The notes beneath the pieces were generated by a model, which was not told the DNA's origin, searched no databases, and saw nothing but the letters and a program-made list of their open reading frames with translations. From positions 38,073 through 102,072 of the forward strand of contig DATHKR010000099.1 of NCBI GenBank assembly GCA_035489015.1: a stretch of 64,000 nucleotides of DNA, given 5' to 3'. Below, one piece after another: positions 28,287 to 36,389 of the stretch. A program made the position numbers and the translations under genes. Position 1 is the first letter of the stretch; each line of letters starts with the position of its first letter. This DNA comes from DATFRY01 sp035489015 (GTDB lineage: Bacteria > Myxococcota_A > Polyangia > Haliangiales > Haliangiaceae).

Positions 28287-29681
28287 TCACCCGCCCAGGT
28301 GTCCCTTCTTCACGTAGAGCGTGCAGCCGCCGTCGCTGCGCGGCGTGTGCTCGCCACCGGGCGGATACTTCACCCAGCTGCCGGCCCGGTACGCGCCGTG
28401 CTCGTCGCGAAACGATCCGTCGACCACGAAGATCTCCTCGCCGCGCGGGAACCCCTGGGCCGGGACATCGGCGCCGGCCGCGATGCGGACCAGCCGCATC
28501 TCCTCCGGGTGATCGTCGCTGCGATAGAGCTCGAGCACCTCGACCCCGGCGACCGCGTGCGGCGACCACACCGCCCGCGCGCTGTCGACGCGCACCACCT
28601 CGCGCCCCGCCCCCGGGTACTGGCGCAGCTTGACCAGGAGGATGCAGCCCGGCCCCGACGAAGGCCCATGCTCGAACCCCTCCGGGTTGAGCAGATAAGA
28701 GCCAGCGCCGTGGTCGCCGGTCTGATCCGTGAACACCCCGTCGAGCACCAGGATCTCCTCGCCGTCCGGGTGCGGATGCGGCGGAAACGAGGCGTCGGGC
28801 AGGTAGCGCACCACCGATGTGACCCGACCCGCCTCGGCCGGGCCGTCGAGCTCCAGTCGCTTGCGCCACACGGTGGGGCTCGGCGAAGGCTGCCACTCCA
28901 TCTCATCGGTGTGGCGGATCATGGGAGAGGTGTCGCGCGCGGGTGCCACCTCATCATTATAGGACACGACATCACGAGACACGGCATCGGCGACGCCGCG
29001 ACCAGCCAGCGCCCGCCGGGTGGCGCGCACCATGACCACGATCGCGAGCACCAGCGCGATCGCCCCGGCGATGAGGATGATCGCCGAGGCCGGACCGAGC
29101 TGGTCGAGAGCAAGCCACAGCGCGGCCGCGTCATGCACCATCGCGCCGCCGACCGAGGCCAGCGCCACCGACGGCAGCGAGCCGACCACCGTGCCCACCA
29201 CGAACTGGCCGAGAGTCAGCGACGACGCCGAGAGCACATAGTTGAGCAGGTTGTGAGGCCCGCACAGCCGGAGCAGCGCGACCAGACCGGCGCCGCCATC
29301 ACCGAGAGCATCGACCACCGCCCGCCACCGCCGCCGCCGGGCGACCAGCCGCGCGACCCGCGAGCGAAGCAGCCGCCGACCCACTCCGAACGCACCGGTG
29401 GCGCCGCCAAGCGCCGCGGCGAGCGCGATCGGAGGCCCCGCGATCGGCCCGTACAGGTACCCGATCAGCGCGGCAAACCACAGCGTGGGGACCCCGAGCG
29501 GAATCCCGACCACGGCCGCCCCCACCGCGATCGCGAGCCCGACCGCGCCAGCCCCCTTCAGCCACGAGACCCCCGACACCAGCGCCGCGCGCCCCGCCGG
29601 CGAGACCACGCTCACCACCACCCCGGCGGCCACCGCGAGCCCGACCGCGGCGACGAGCAAACGCCCCCTGACGCCAGCCAT
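28287..29681 (-). CDS. VTT (TMEM64/DedA-like) membrane protein fused to a bicupin (ChrR-type) domain
   Basis: This is one uninterrupted frame of 464 residues. Residues 1 to about 230 form a VTT/TVP38 protein, with several hydrophobic helices, GVPTLWFAALIGYLYGP and the re-entrant-like LLRLCGPHNLLNYVLSASSL. Residues about 253-464 form two ChrR-like cupin repeats, each with H-x-H or P-R-G before GEEIxVxDG and a later Pro-x-GxEH. The second part begins MIRHTDEMEW, which looks like the natural start of a separate cupin gene, and a TATAAT lies 33 nt before that ATG. So it may be a fusion or two in-frame products. Confidence 0.8.
   Translation of the reverse strand: MAGVRGRLLVAAVGLAVAAGVVVSVVSPAGRAALVSGVSWLKGAGAVGLAIAVGAAVVGIPLGVPTLWFAALIGYLYGPIAGPPIALAAALGGATGAFGVGRRLLRSRVARLVARRRRWRAVVDALGDGGAGLVALLRLCGPHNLLNYVLSASSLTLGQFVVGTVVGSLPSVALASVGGAMVHDAAALWLALDQLGPASAIILIAGAIALVLAIVVMVRATRRALAGRGVADAVSRDVVSYNDEVAPARDTSPMIRHTDEMEWQPSPSPTVWRKRLELDGPAEAGRVTSVVRYLPDASFPPHPHPDGEEILVLDGVFTDQTGDHGAGSYLLNPEGFEHGPSSGPGCILLVKLRQYPGAGREVVRVDSARAVWSPHAVAGVEVLELYRSDDHPEEMRLVRIAAGADVPAQGFPRGEEIFVVDGSFRDEHGAYRAGSWVKYPPGGEHTPRSDGGCTLYVKKGHLGG
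28956..28961 (-). promoter_or_regulatory. Perfect -10 hexamer inside the VTT-cupin gene
   Basis: On the minus strand TATAAT sits in an unusually AT-rich patch of this GC-rich gene. The in-frame ATG that would start a free cupin protein is at 28922, so a transcript from here would have a leader of about 27 nt. No good -35 element is visible. Confidence 0.35.
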
Positions 29682-29753
29682 CGAGTCAGTCTAGCCGCCC
29701 TCACCAGCCGGCGCTTTCCGCCCCCCACCCCGGCGCAACCAGGCCCGGGCCGA

Positions 29754-29759
29754 TATACT
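29754..29759 (+). promoter_or_regulatory. -10 hexamer of the biotin-carrier gene
   Basis: TATACT ends 8 nt before the ATG at 29768, again consistent with a leaderless or nearly leaderless transcript. No clear -35 or Shine-Dalgarno sequence is present. Confidence 0.4.
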
Positions 29760-29767
29760 GCCCCGCC

Positions 29768-30286
29768 ATGCGCCGCGAGATCAGCGCGACGATCGAAGGC
29801 CGAGAAGTGACGGTCGTCGTCGAGCCATCCGCCGAGGGAGGCTGGCAGGTCTCCCTCGACGGCCAGCCAGCCCGGGACATCGACGCTGTCGAGATCCGCC
29901 CCGGCACCTGGTCACTCCTCTGCGACGGCCACTCCCTCGTGGTGGACCTCGATCGCCGCCCCCAGGGAGACGCGATCCTCTACGCCGGCATCGAGTCGAA
30001 GGTGGAGCTGGTGGACGCCCGCCGCCGCCGCCTCTTCCAGGCCTCGGGCCACGCCTCCCGCCAGGTCGCCAGCGGCGAGATCATCCTGGCCCCGATCGCC
30101 GGCAAGGTCGTCAAGCTGCTCGTCACCGCCGGAGACGAAGTCGCCGCCGGCCAGGGCGTCGCCGTCCTCGAGGCCATGAAGATGGAGAACGAGATCCGGG
30201 CCGACCGAGGCGGCCTGGTCGAGACCGTTCACGCCCGCCCCGGCCAGTCCGTCGACGCCCAGGAGCCGCTCCTCACCCTGAAGTGA
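29768..30286 (+). CDS. Biotin carboxyl carrier protein (acyl-CoA carboxylase type)
   Basis: The 172-residue protein ends in a biotinyl domain with the invariant EAMKMEN motif (biotinylated Lys at about residue 139), flanked by APIAGKVVKLLVTAGDEVAAGQ, again split over two strands. The N-terminal half (residues 1-90) is the beta-rich segment found in carriers of propionyl/acetyl-CoA carboxylases rather than the Pro-rich linker of E. coli AccB. It carries CO2 between biotin carboxylase and carboxyltransferase subunits; neither is encoded in this window. It is divergent from the VTT-cupin gene. Confidence 0.92.
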   Translation: MRREISATIEGREVTVVVEPSAEGGWQVSLDGQPARDIDAVEIRPGTWSLLCDGHSLVVDLDRRPQGDAILYAGIESKVELVDARRRRLFQASGHASRQVASGEIILAPIAGKVVKLLVTAGDEVAAGQGVAVLEAMKMENEIRADRGGLVETVHARPGQSVDAQEPLLTLK

Positions 30287-30326
30287 CCGGCTGAAGAGAG
30301 CGGCTGAATCGACCACCGCCGAAAAG

Positions 30327-30342
30327 GCAACCTTTTGGTTGC
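30327..30342. promoter_or_regulatory. Operator-like palindrome before the AHSA1/ArsR pair
   Basis: GCAACC-TTTT-GGTTGC is a perfect 16-bp inverted repeat; the bases just left of it also make AAAAGG-CAA-CCTTTT. TTGGTT (30335-30340) inside it and GTTAAT 18 bp downstream could be the promoter, so a repressor here would block transcription. The downstream ArsR protein is the natural candidate. AGGAGG then precedes the ATG at 30383. Confidence 0.55.
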
Positions 30343-30382
30343 GTGCTGGCCGGTCCGGGTTAATGTGCAGCCAGGAGGTTGC

Positions 30383-30859
30383 ATGACCACGACGACGAAT
30401 CCAGCCAGTGAAACGGATCGGATCGAGAAGCGAATCACCCTGCGGGCCGCGCCCTCGCGGGTGTGGCAGGCGATCTCGAGCTCTCGCGAGTTCGGGACCT
30501 GGTTCGAGGCGGAGTTCCGCGAGGAGTTCGCTCCCGGGGCGACGGTTCACGGGCGGATCACTCACAAGGGCTTCGAGCACCTGACCATGGAGCTGCAGAT
30601 CGAGCGGATGGAGCCGGAGCGGCTGTTCTCGTTCCGGTGGCATCCCTTTGCGATCGAACCGGATGTGGACTACTCGGCGGAGTCGACCACCCTGGTGGAG
30701 ATCCGGCTCGAGCCCGCTCAGGGCGGCACGGAGCTGATCGTGAGTGAGTCGGGGTTCGACCGCATCCCGGCCTCGCGGCGGGCCAAGGCGTTCGAGATGA
30801 ACGCGAAGGGCTGGGCCGAGCAGCTTCGCAACATCGAGCGTCATGTTGCAGGGGCGTAG
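30383..30859 (+). CDS. SRPBCC/AHSA1-family protein
   Basis: The ATG at 30383 has AGGAGG 6 nt upstream and gives 158 residues; the longer frame start lacks a ribosome site. The sequence begins RIEKRITLRAAPSRVWQAI, typical of the START/SRPBCC fold. GTWFEAEFREEFAPGATVHG and the end FEMNAKGWAEQLRNIERHV match the AHSA1 family. These proteins bind hydrophobic ligands. The gene overlaps the ArsR gene by 17 bp; AHSA1 plus ArsR pairs are a recurring two-gene module in which the regulator controls both. Confidence 0.92.
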   Translation: MTTTTNPASETDRIEKRITLRAAPSRVWQAISSSREFGTWFEAEFREEFAPGATVHGRITHKGFEHLTMELQIERMEPERLFSFRWHPFAIEPDVDYSAESTTLVEIRLEPAQGGTELIVSESGFDRIPASRRAKAFEMNAKGWAEQLRNIERHVAGA

Positions 30860-31184
30860 CGTCGCGGCGAGCCTTCGCAAGGGTGCTCCGGTGTTCGCCG
30901 CGCTCGGCGACGAGACCCGGCTGCGGATCGTCGCCAGGCTGTCCAGCGACGGGCCGCTGTCGATCGCGCGGATCACGGATGGCGAGGCGGTGACCCGGCA
31001 GGCGATCACGAAGCACCTCAACGTGCTGTCGTCGGCCGGGCTCGTCCACGGGGTCCGCCGCGGTCGCGAGCGGTTGTGGGAGCTCAAGCCCGCGCCGCTC
31101 GACGACGCGCGGCGCTACCTGGATCTGGTCTCGGCCCGGTGGGACCGGGCGCTGGCTCGACTCAAGCTGCTGGTGGAGGACTGA
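30843..31184 (+). CDS. ArsR-family transcriptional regulator
   Basis: This 113-residue winged-helix protein contains FAALGDETRLRIVARL (residues about 17-32) and the recognition helix region TRQAITKHLNVLSSAGLV, followed by a GRERLWEL wing. It lacks the Cys-based metal-binding motif of SmtB/ArsR sensors, so it is not obviously a metal sensor. It overlaps the AHSA1 gene and probably autoregulates through the palindrome at 30327-30342. Confidence 0.93.
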   Translation: MLQGRSVAASLRKGAPVFAALGDETRLRIVARLSSDGPLSIARITDGEAVTRQAITKHLNVLSSAGLVHGVRRGRERLWELKPAPLDDARRYLDLVSARWDRALARLKLLVED

Positions 31185-31194
31185 TCGGGCCGGG

Positions 31195-31503
31195 CTACTG
31201 GGCTCCCTCGACCGCCTGGTCGATGTCTCGCTCGTGCTTCTCGCCGACCTGCTCGACCTCGCGCTCGACCTTCTCCGGCGTGACCGCGTTGGACGGGTCG
31301 CTGTAGATGGCAGTGGAGCCGGGGTCGGTGCAGCGGCTCGCGAGGCAGACCCAGTGCTCGGGGCAATCCGCGTTTGCCGCGCAGGCGGCCGGGGCCGGCG
31401 GTTTCGGCTCGGCCTCGCTCTTCTTCCTGCCCCTGCAGGCGGACAGGGACAGCAACAGCAACAGCGAAAGCGACGCGACCCTCGACCCCTTCGTCCACCC
31501 CAT
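31195..31503 (-). CDS. Small Cys-rich lipoprotein
   Basis: The 102-residue product has a Leu-rich signal peptide with lipobox LSAC (Cys about residue 23). A compact Cys motif C-x5-DC-x5-C-x4-C follows (CAANADCPEHWVCLASRC), of a kind repeated in many myxobacterial surface proteins. An acidic helical tail (VEREVEQVGEKHERDID) ends it. Function is unknown. It converges with the ArsR gene, with a 10-bp gap. Confidence 0.72.
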   Translation of the reverse strand: MGWTKGSRVASLSLLLLLSLSACRGRKKSEAEPKPPAPAACAANADCPEHWVCLASRCTDPGSTAIYSDPSNAVTPEKVEREVEQVGEKHERDIDQAVEGAQ

Positions 31504-31527
31504 GACCTGGATTGTACCTGTTCGCGC

Positions 31528-32133
31528 TCAAACGTCGGCGTTGAAGCGGCGGGACAGGTAGCGGTCGACGTCCTGGCCCCTGGCGTCGGTGAGGACGTCA
31601 TCGATCCAGGCGCGGCGCTCGAAGTCGATGATGCCGAGCTCGAACACGCAGCCGGCCGCCTGCTCCTTGATCTTGGTCATCGCGTGCGGGTCGTCCTTGG
31701 GACCGACGAACGAGCGCTGGTGGAGCTCGTTGCCGCCCTGCCACCAGTAGACGATCGCGATCGAGCTGACCATCGCGTCGTGGGCGATGACGAAGCCGAC
31801 CCCGTAGCGGTCGTCGGTGACCGCCGGGCGCGGGAGATGATCGGCGGCCAGCTTCATGGTCGCATCGACCAGCTCCGGCCGCGCCGCGAGGCCGGGCATG
31901 GCGAGGCCGTAGACCTTGAGCCGCCAGTCGCCCACCTCCTCCATCCTGATGAACCGGGCGGGGCGTGGCACGTAGCGCGGCTCGATTCGCGGGACCGAGC
32001 CGGCTGCGGCGTGGGGCTGATGGGGCTGCGGGGCGCTCTTGCTCATCGGATCTCCTGCGTGGCTGGCTCGCCGGCAGGCGACCGGTGCCAGGGATGCCAG
32101 GGCCAGAGACTTGATCGCGTCGCGTCGTCTCAC
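31528..32133 (-). CDS. Uncharacterised protein with Tat-type lipoprotein signal
   Basis: From the GTG at 32133 the product has 201 residues and begins RRRDAIKSLALASLAPVAC: a twin-Arg motif, hydrophobic stretch and possible lipobox Cys. An ATG at 32046 with AGGAG 6 nt upstream would give a 172-residue cytoplasmic form, so two forms are possible. The body has Trp/Tyr-rich motifs (YWWQGGNELHQRSF) and HAMTKIKEQAAGCVFELGI, and matches no family I recognise. It is the third gene of a minus-strand group with a HELVH protein and a PLP enzyme, 76 bp downstream of the former. Confidence 0.7.
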   Translation of the reverse strand: MRRRDAIKSLALASLAPVACRRASHAGDPMSKSAPQPHQPHAAAGSVPRIEPRYVPRPARFIRMEEVGDWRLKVYGLAMPGLAARPELVDATMKLAADHLPRPAVTDDRYGVGFVIAHDAMVSSIAIVYWWQGGNELHQRSFVGPKDDPHAMTKIKEQAAGCVFELGIIDFERRAWIDDVLTDARGQDVDRYLSRRFNADV

Positions 32134-32209
32134 GCCGGCGATCCTGACAGCACTCGACCGCCGCGCTTGAGGCCAGGCGTCGATGGATCGACCAGGCCAG
32201 CCCTGATCG

Positions 32210-33013
32210 TCAGGGGGACGGGGCTGGCGCGGCGGGGGCGTGGGCTCGGAGGCGGACGGAGATCTTGTTCTTCCAGTAGACCGGGGCGAACAGCTCGGCC
32301 TGGGTCGGGAACGGGATCTCGCCGGATCTCCACAGCCACTCGATGTGGCCGTCGAGCGAGATGACTCCGGCGCGGAAGCCGGCCATGTGCTCCTCGACCT
32401 CCCGGTAGGCAGGGCGGCCCGGCTCGGCCTCCACCTTCCAGCCGTTGGCCCACTCGAAGTTCTGTCGGGCGTAGGCGGCGATCTGCTGCTCGCAGTAGTC
32501 CATCGGATCTGGATGCTGCATGGCCTGGAAGCGATCCTGGCGGACCACGTCGCGCAGGCTGTCGCCGAGCCGGCTCTGGCCGCCGAGGTAGCGGTCGGCC
32601 CAGATCTCGTCCTTGAACGAGATCTCGCGCAGCCCGGGCGCGCCCAGGTAGACGTAGCACTCGGTCTCGAGCGAGGCGGCCAGCTCGATGCTGGTCATCT
32701 TGCGGTACCAGGCGGTGAAGCGCAGCGACGGCTCGTAGGTGAGCAGGCACGAGTGGACGAGCTCGTGCAGGTAGTAGAGGTCGGAGATGGTCGGATCGGC
32801 GTAGCGGCGCCGGTAGGTCATGCCGAACCAGGTCGCGAAGTGGGGATGCTCGAGGTCGACGTCGCTCATGTCGGCGAACACGGCCGGGTGGCGCGCCATC
32901 CGCTGCACCCACTCGTCGATGTAGGGGCTCTTCTGGAAGATCTCGGTCCGCCAAAGGCCGCGCACGAAGTCGATCACGTCGTCGGAGGTGCGCAGGGGGA
33001 TGAGGTCCTTCAT
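32210..33013 (-). CDS. Uncharacterised HELVH-motif protein
   Basis: The product is 267 residues with no signal peptide. Near residue 82, YYLHELVHSCLLT has the HEXXH zinc-ligand arrangement, and the Glu residues of ASLETECYVYL about 30 residues later could be the third ligand. The rest (WFGMTYRRRYADPT, YCEQQIAAYARQNFEWANG) matches no family I recognise. It could be a metalloprotease-like enzyme or a metal-dependent hydrolase. The ATG overlaps the stop of the PLP-enzyme gene (ATGA), so the two are made together. Confidence 0.72.
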   Translation of the reverse strand: MKDLIPLRTSDDVIDFVRGLWRTEIFQKSPYIDEWVQRMARHPAVFADMSDVDLEHPHFATWFGMTYRRRYADPTISDLYYLHELVHSCLLTYEPSLRFTAWYRKMTSIELAASLETECYVYLGAPGLREISFKDEIWADRYLGGQSRLGDSLRDVVRQDRFQAMQHPDPMDYCEQQIAAYARQNFEWANGWKVEAEPGRPAYREVEEHMAGFRAGVISLDGHIEWLWRSGEIPFPTQAELFAPVYWKNKISVRLRAHAPAAPAPSP

Positions 33014-33963
33014 CGGTTGATCATCCTGTCCATGAGCGGGCTGAGGCAGAACCGCAGGCCGGCGCCGCGGGCGTAGGTGGCGTGCTCGGGCGAGGCGGCG
33101 GCGTCCGGCACGTGGGCGAGCATGATGACGTCGCTCGGCCGCGCGGCGTCGGGGACCAGCCCGGCCGCGCGGGTCCGGGCGAGCGCCTCGCGCTGCTGAT
33201 CGCGGTAGCGCGACGGCAGCTCGCGGGCCGGGTGGGCGGCCATCAGACGCTCGCCGAGCTGGACCGAGAACAGGTTCTTGAACCAGTGATGGCCGCGCAG
33301 GGTCGGCACCTCGGCGCGCGCGACCAGGCCGCCGACGCGGTGGTAGTAGACCCCGAACGGCTTGCTCAGGCTCCACAGCACCGCGGCGACGCTGGGCGAC
33401 GTGAGGTCGATGCGCGCGTCCTCGGCCATGGCGCCGACGTAGGTCAGGTCGACGACGATCTGCACGCCCGGCGCGCGTCCGGTCAGGTGCTCGACCAGCG
33501 GCCCGAAGTCGCTCCATGGATTTCCGTCGATCGCCGACGGCTGCGAGATCCACAGCTGGTCGCCCGGGTGCGCCGCGCGATCGAGCGACCCGGCCCAGCC
33601 GTCGCGGGCGTGGACGACGACCTCGATCCCGAGCGCCGCGGCGATGACCGCGTAGCCCTCGTACTCGCCCGCGAACACGTGGATGCGCCGTCCTCCGCGG
33701 GCCAGGTGGAGCGCGAGGAGCGCGTGGATGCCCTCGCTGGCGCCCGCGGTCGGGCACTCGAACGGGTAGCCGTCCCCGAGCCGCACGCCGGCCTCGCCGA
33801 CCCACGCCCGCCAGCGCTCCAGGCAGCCGCGGTGCATCGCGTCCTGCCGCCCGGTGTAGTTGCGCTCGTACCAGCCGTGCGGGCGCTCGTCCCACAGCGC
33901 CTCGACGATCTGCCGCGTCTCCGGGTAATAGATGCCAAAAACCGTCCTGGTGACGTCGGTCAT
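33010..33963 (-). CDS. PLP-dependent fold-type I aminotransferase-like enzyme
   Basis: The 317-residue product starts at an ATG with AAAGGA just upstream. It shows fold-type I features: PTAGASEGIHALLALHL (phosphate-binding helix), VVDLTYVGA (the Asp contacting the pyridine nitrogen) and LWSLSKPFGVYYHR, with the Schiff-base Lys in SLSK. It is shorter than most aminotransferases (about 390), and the small C-terminal domain is brief. The reaction is unknown; transamination, decarboxylation or lyase chemistry are possible. It leads the operon with the HELVH and Tat-type proteins and is divergent from the exported amidase, suggesting amino-acid or peptide-derived substrates. Confidence 0.8.
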   Translation of the reverse strand: MTDVTRTVFGIYYPETRQIVEALWDERPHGWYERNYTGRQDAMHRGCLERWRAWVGEAGVRLGDGYPFECPTAGASEGIHALLALHLARGGRRIHVFAGEYEGYAVIAAALGIEVVVHARDGWAGSLDRAAHPGDQLWISQPSAIDGNPWSDFGPLVEHLTGRAPGVQIVVDLTYVGAMAEDARIDLTSPSVAAVLWSLSKPFGVYYHRVGGLVARAEVPTLRGHHWFKNLFSVQLGERLMAAHPARELPSRYRDQQREALARTRAAGLVPDAARPSDVIMLAHVPDAAASPEHATYARGAGLRFCLSPLMDRMINR

Positions 33964-34121
33964 TTCCTTTGATCGGTTGGATGCCGGTCGGGCGCAATAC
34001 AATTCTCCGGCGCCCGATCGGGTTTTCTCGTCGATCCCCGGCGGGAGCGAGAACATCGCTTGAAGAGCCGACCTGGCCGGCCTACGTCTCCGGTGGACCC
34101 ACCAACCGTCGGAGGTCATTC

Positions 34122-35777
34122 ATGCGGATTCCAGGCCACGAGGCCCTCCTCGTCGCAGCCGCTGCCATGCTCGGCGCCGGTTCCCCCGCGATCGGCGCCG
34201 CCGAGCGGGTCGGCTCGCGCGATGTGTCGCTGCGCGGCGTCGATCTCGAGCACTCGACGATCCCGGACCTGCAGGAGGCGATGGACCAGGGCCGGATCAG
34301 CTCGCTCCAGCTGACCCTCTTCTACCTGGGCCGGATCGCCGTCGTGGATCCGGCGGTGAACGCGGTGATCGCGACCAGCCCGACCGCGCTGCTCGAGGCG
34401 CTGCTGAGCGACCTGCGGCGCCACTTCCACGGCGCGCGCGGGCCGATGGACGGGATCCCGGTCCTGCTCAAGGACAACGTCGATACCCGGGTGGTCGCGA
34501 CCACCGCCGGCTCCGAGGCGCTGCTCGCGGCCCGGCGCGCGCGCGACGCGTTCCTGGTGCGAAGGCTGCGCGCGGCCGGGGCGGTGGTGCTCGGCAAGAC
34601 CAACCTGTCCGAGTGGGCCAACTTCCGCTCGTTCCTGTCGTCGAGCGGGTGGAGCGCGGTCGGCGGGCAGACCAGCAACCCGTACGTCCTCGACCGCAAC
34701 CCGTGTGGATCGAGCAGCGGCTCCGGCGCGGCGATCTCGGCCAACCTGGCCACCGTCGCGATCGGCACCGAGACCGACGGCTCGATCGTCTGTCCGTCCG
34801 GCGCCAACGGGATCGTCGGGATCAAGCCGACCCTCGGCCTGGTCAGCCGCACCGGCGTGGTGCCGATCTCGGCCGAGCAGGACACCGCCGGGCCGATGGC
34901 GCGCAGCGTGACCGACGCGGCCGTCCTCCTGTCGGTGGTGGCGGGGGTCGATCCGGACGATCCGGCCACCGGCGAGAGCGCCGGGCACATCGCGCCGGAC
35001 TACACCGCCTTCCTCGACCCGGACGCGCTGGCCGGCGCGCGGATCGGCGTCTGGCGAGAGGTCACCGGCGGCGCCACCCCCGAGACCGACGCGGTGTTCG
35101 AGCAGTTCGTCGCCGCGCTGCGCGACGCCGGCGCCGAGCCGGTCGAGGTCAGCCTGCCGTTCCAGGACATCGTCGGCGACAACGAGTTTCCCGCCCTCCT
35201 GAACGAGTTCAAGCACGACGTCAACGCGTACCTGGCTGCCACGCCCGGCCCGCACCCGGCCGATCTGGCCGGCCTCATCGCGTTCGACCTGGAGCATGCC
35301 GACACCGAGCTCGAGTTCTTCGGGCAGGAGATCTTCGAGCTGGCCGAAGAGCTGAGCGGATCGCTCGACGACCCCGACTACCAGGCCCAGCGCACCGCGG
35401 CGACCGACGCCGCGCAGCGCAGCATCGACGAGACGATGGCCGCGTTCGACCTCGACGCGATCGCCGCGCCGACCAACAGCCCGGCCTGGGTGACCACGCT
35501 GGGCGAGGGGGACGCCTTCCTGTTCGGCTCGTCGGGCCCGGCCGCGGTGGCGGGCTACCCGAACATCTCGGTCCCCATGGGCTTCGTCGGCGAGCTGCCC
35601 GTCGGCGTCTCGCTGTTCGGAGGGCGCTGGGACGAGCCGAACCTGGTCGCGCTCGCCTACGCCTACGAGCAGGCCACCCACGCCCGCAGGCCGCCGCGGT
35701 TCCTGCCGACGGTGCCGGATGGGGCAGTTCGCCCCGCCGCGGCCCGGCGCGCCCGCCCGCCCGCTCGTCTCTGGTGA
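34122..35777 (+). CDS. Exported amidase-signature family enzyme
   Basis: From the ATG at 34122 (GGAGG upstream) the protein is 551 residues with a signal peptide (about 1-26). The amidase Ser-cis-Ser-Lys triad is visible: Lys in GIPVLLKDNVDT (about residue 122), the Gly/Ser-rich NPCGSSSGSGAAISA (about 200) and the nucleophile Ser in GTETDGSIVCPSGANG (about 222). It hydrolyses amide bonds, here probably in the periplasm, where peptidoglycan- or peptide-derived amides are possible substrates. The C-terminal 25 residues are Arg/Pro/Ala-rich. It is divergent from the PLP/HELVH operon, which may share its function. Confidence 0.92.
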   Translation: MRIPGHEALLVAAAAMLGAGSPAIGAAERVGSRDVSLRGVDLEHSTIPDLQEAMDQGRISSLQLTLFYLGRIAVVDPAVNAVIATSPTALLEALLSDLRRHFHGARGPMDGIPVLLKDNVDTRVVATTAGSEALLAARRARDAFLVRRLRAAGAVVLGKTNLSEWANFRSFLSSSGWSAVGGQTSNPYVLDRNPCGSSSGSGAAISANLATVAIGTETDGSIVCPSGANGIVGIKPTLGLVSRTGVVPISAEQDTAGPMARSVTDAAVLLSVVAGVDPDDPATGESAGHIAPDYTAFLDPDALAGARIGVWREVTGGATPETDAVFEQFVAALRDAGAEPVEVSLPFQDIVGDNEFPALLNEFKHDVNAYLAATPGPHPADLAGLIAFDLEHADTELEFFGQEIFELAEELSGSLDDPDYQAQRTAATDAAQRSIDETMAAFDLDAIAAPTNSPAWVTTLGEGDAFLFGSSGPAAVAGYPNISVPMGFVGELPVGVSLFGGRWDEPNLVALAYAYEQATHARRPPRFLPTVPDGAVRPAAARRARPPARLW

Positions 35778-35806
35778 GCGCGCCGGCGCCCCACCGCGCG
35801 CCATCA

Positions 35807-36280
35807 TCACGGAGAGGCGGCGGCGACCGCGGCAGTGGTCGCCGCCGGGCAGCGCGACAGGTCGGTGCGCCGGAAGATGCGCTCGGCGATCTCGCCGTAG
35901 CGGTCCAGGTAGTGGTCGGGGACTCGCTTCTCGATCGCGGTGGCGGCGCCGTCGGCGCGCACCGTGAACATGATCGGCCAGTACTCGTAGTAGGTGATGT
36001 GGGCCTGGACGATGCCCTCGCCGAGGGTCGGGTCCCAGTTGCCGGTCCAGACCAGCTGGGCGCAGAGGTCGCAGGTCTGCTCCTCCATCGCGGCGCGCTG
36101 GATGCGGGCGAAGACGCAGGCCGCGTCCCGGTCCACCTTCTTGATCGCCGGCGGGGTCGCGCGGAGCTCCTGGAGCGTCGCGCCGCAGCCGGCGGTTGCC
36201 ATGAGGGCCAGCGCCGCGGTCAGGACGGCGGCGGTCGGGCGGGTCGTTCTCGATCGATCGCGGGGTCGTGGCTCGTGCAT
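35807..36280 (-). CDS. Uncharacterised lipoprotein with CDLC motif
   Basis: The 157-residue product has a signal peptide with lipobox TAGC (Cys about residue 32). A Cys-containing core includes TCDLCAQLVWTGNWDP and AHITYYEYWPIMFTV, and a C-terminal Ala/Thr-rich end follows. I recognise no family. Two Cys three residues apart could bind metal or form a disulphide. It converges with the amidase gene and follows the SYLF gene by 109 bp, with a strong hairpin between them. Confidence 0.6.
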   Translation of the reverse strand: MHEPRPRDRSRTTRPTAAVLTAALALMATAGCGATLQELRATPPAIKKVDRDAACVFARIQRAAMEEQTCDLCAQLVWTGNWDPTLGEGIVQAHITYYEYWPIMFTVRADGAATAIEKRVPDHYLDRYGEIAERIFRRTDLSRCPAATTAAVAAASP

Positions 36281-36344
36281 GGCCCCGGGATGAGCAACGT
36301 CCGTTCCACTCGCAAGCGCACGTGATCTCTACGCGATCCGCGCG

Positions 36345-36383
36345 ACCGCCCATGGGACAGCGAGCGCCTGTCGCATGGGCGGT
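36345..36383. terminator. Strong stem-loop between the SYLF and lipoprotein genes
   Basis: ACCGCCCATGGGACAG (36345-36360) pairs with 36368-36383 across a 7-nt loop, with one mismatch in 16 positions. It begins 7 nt past the stop of the SYLF gene on the minus strand. It has no T tract, so it may be a Rho-assisted terminator or an mRNA-stabilising hairpin rather than a classical terminator. Confidence 0.5.
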
Positions 36384-36389
36384 GCCGGC

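Noticed and set aside
33990..34040. Terminator-like CCCGATCGGG followed by TTTT in the gap before the amidase
   Set aside because: The palindrome has no loop, and it lies between divergent genes where a terminator is not expected; more likely chance or part of a promoter region.
34116..36353. A 745-residue antisense frame over the amidase gene
   Set aside because: No family motifs, whereas the plus strand encodes an intact amidase triad.
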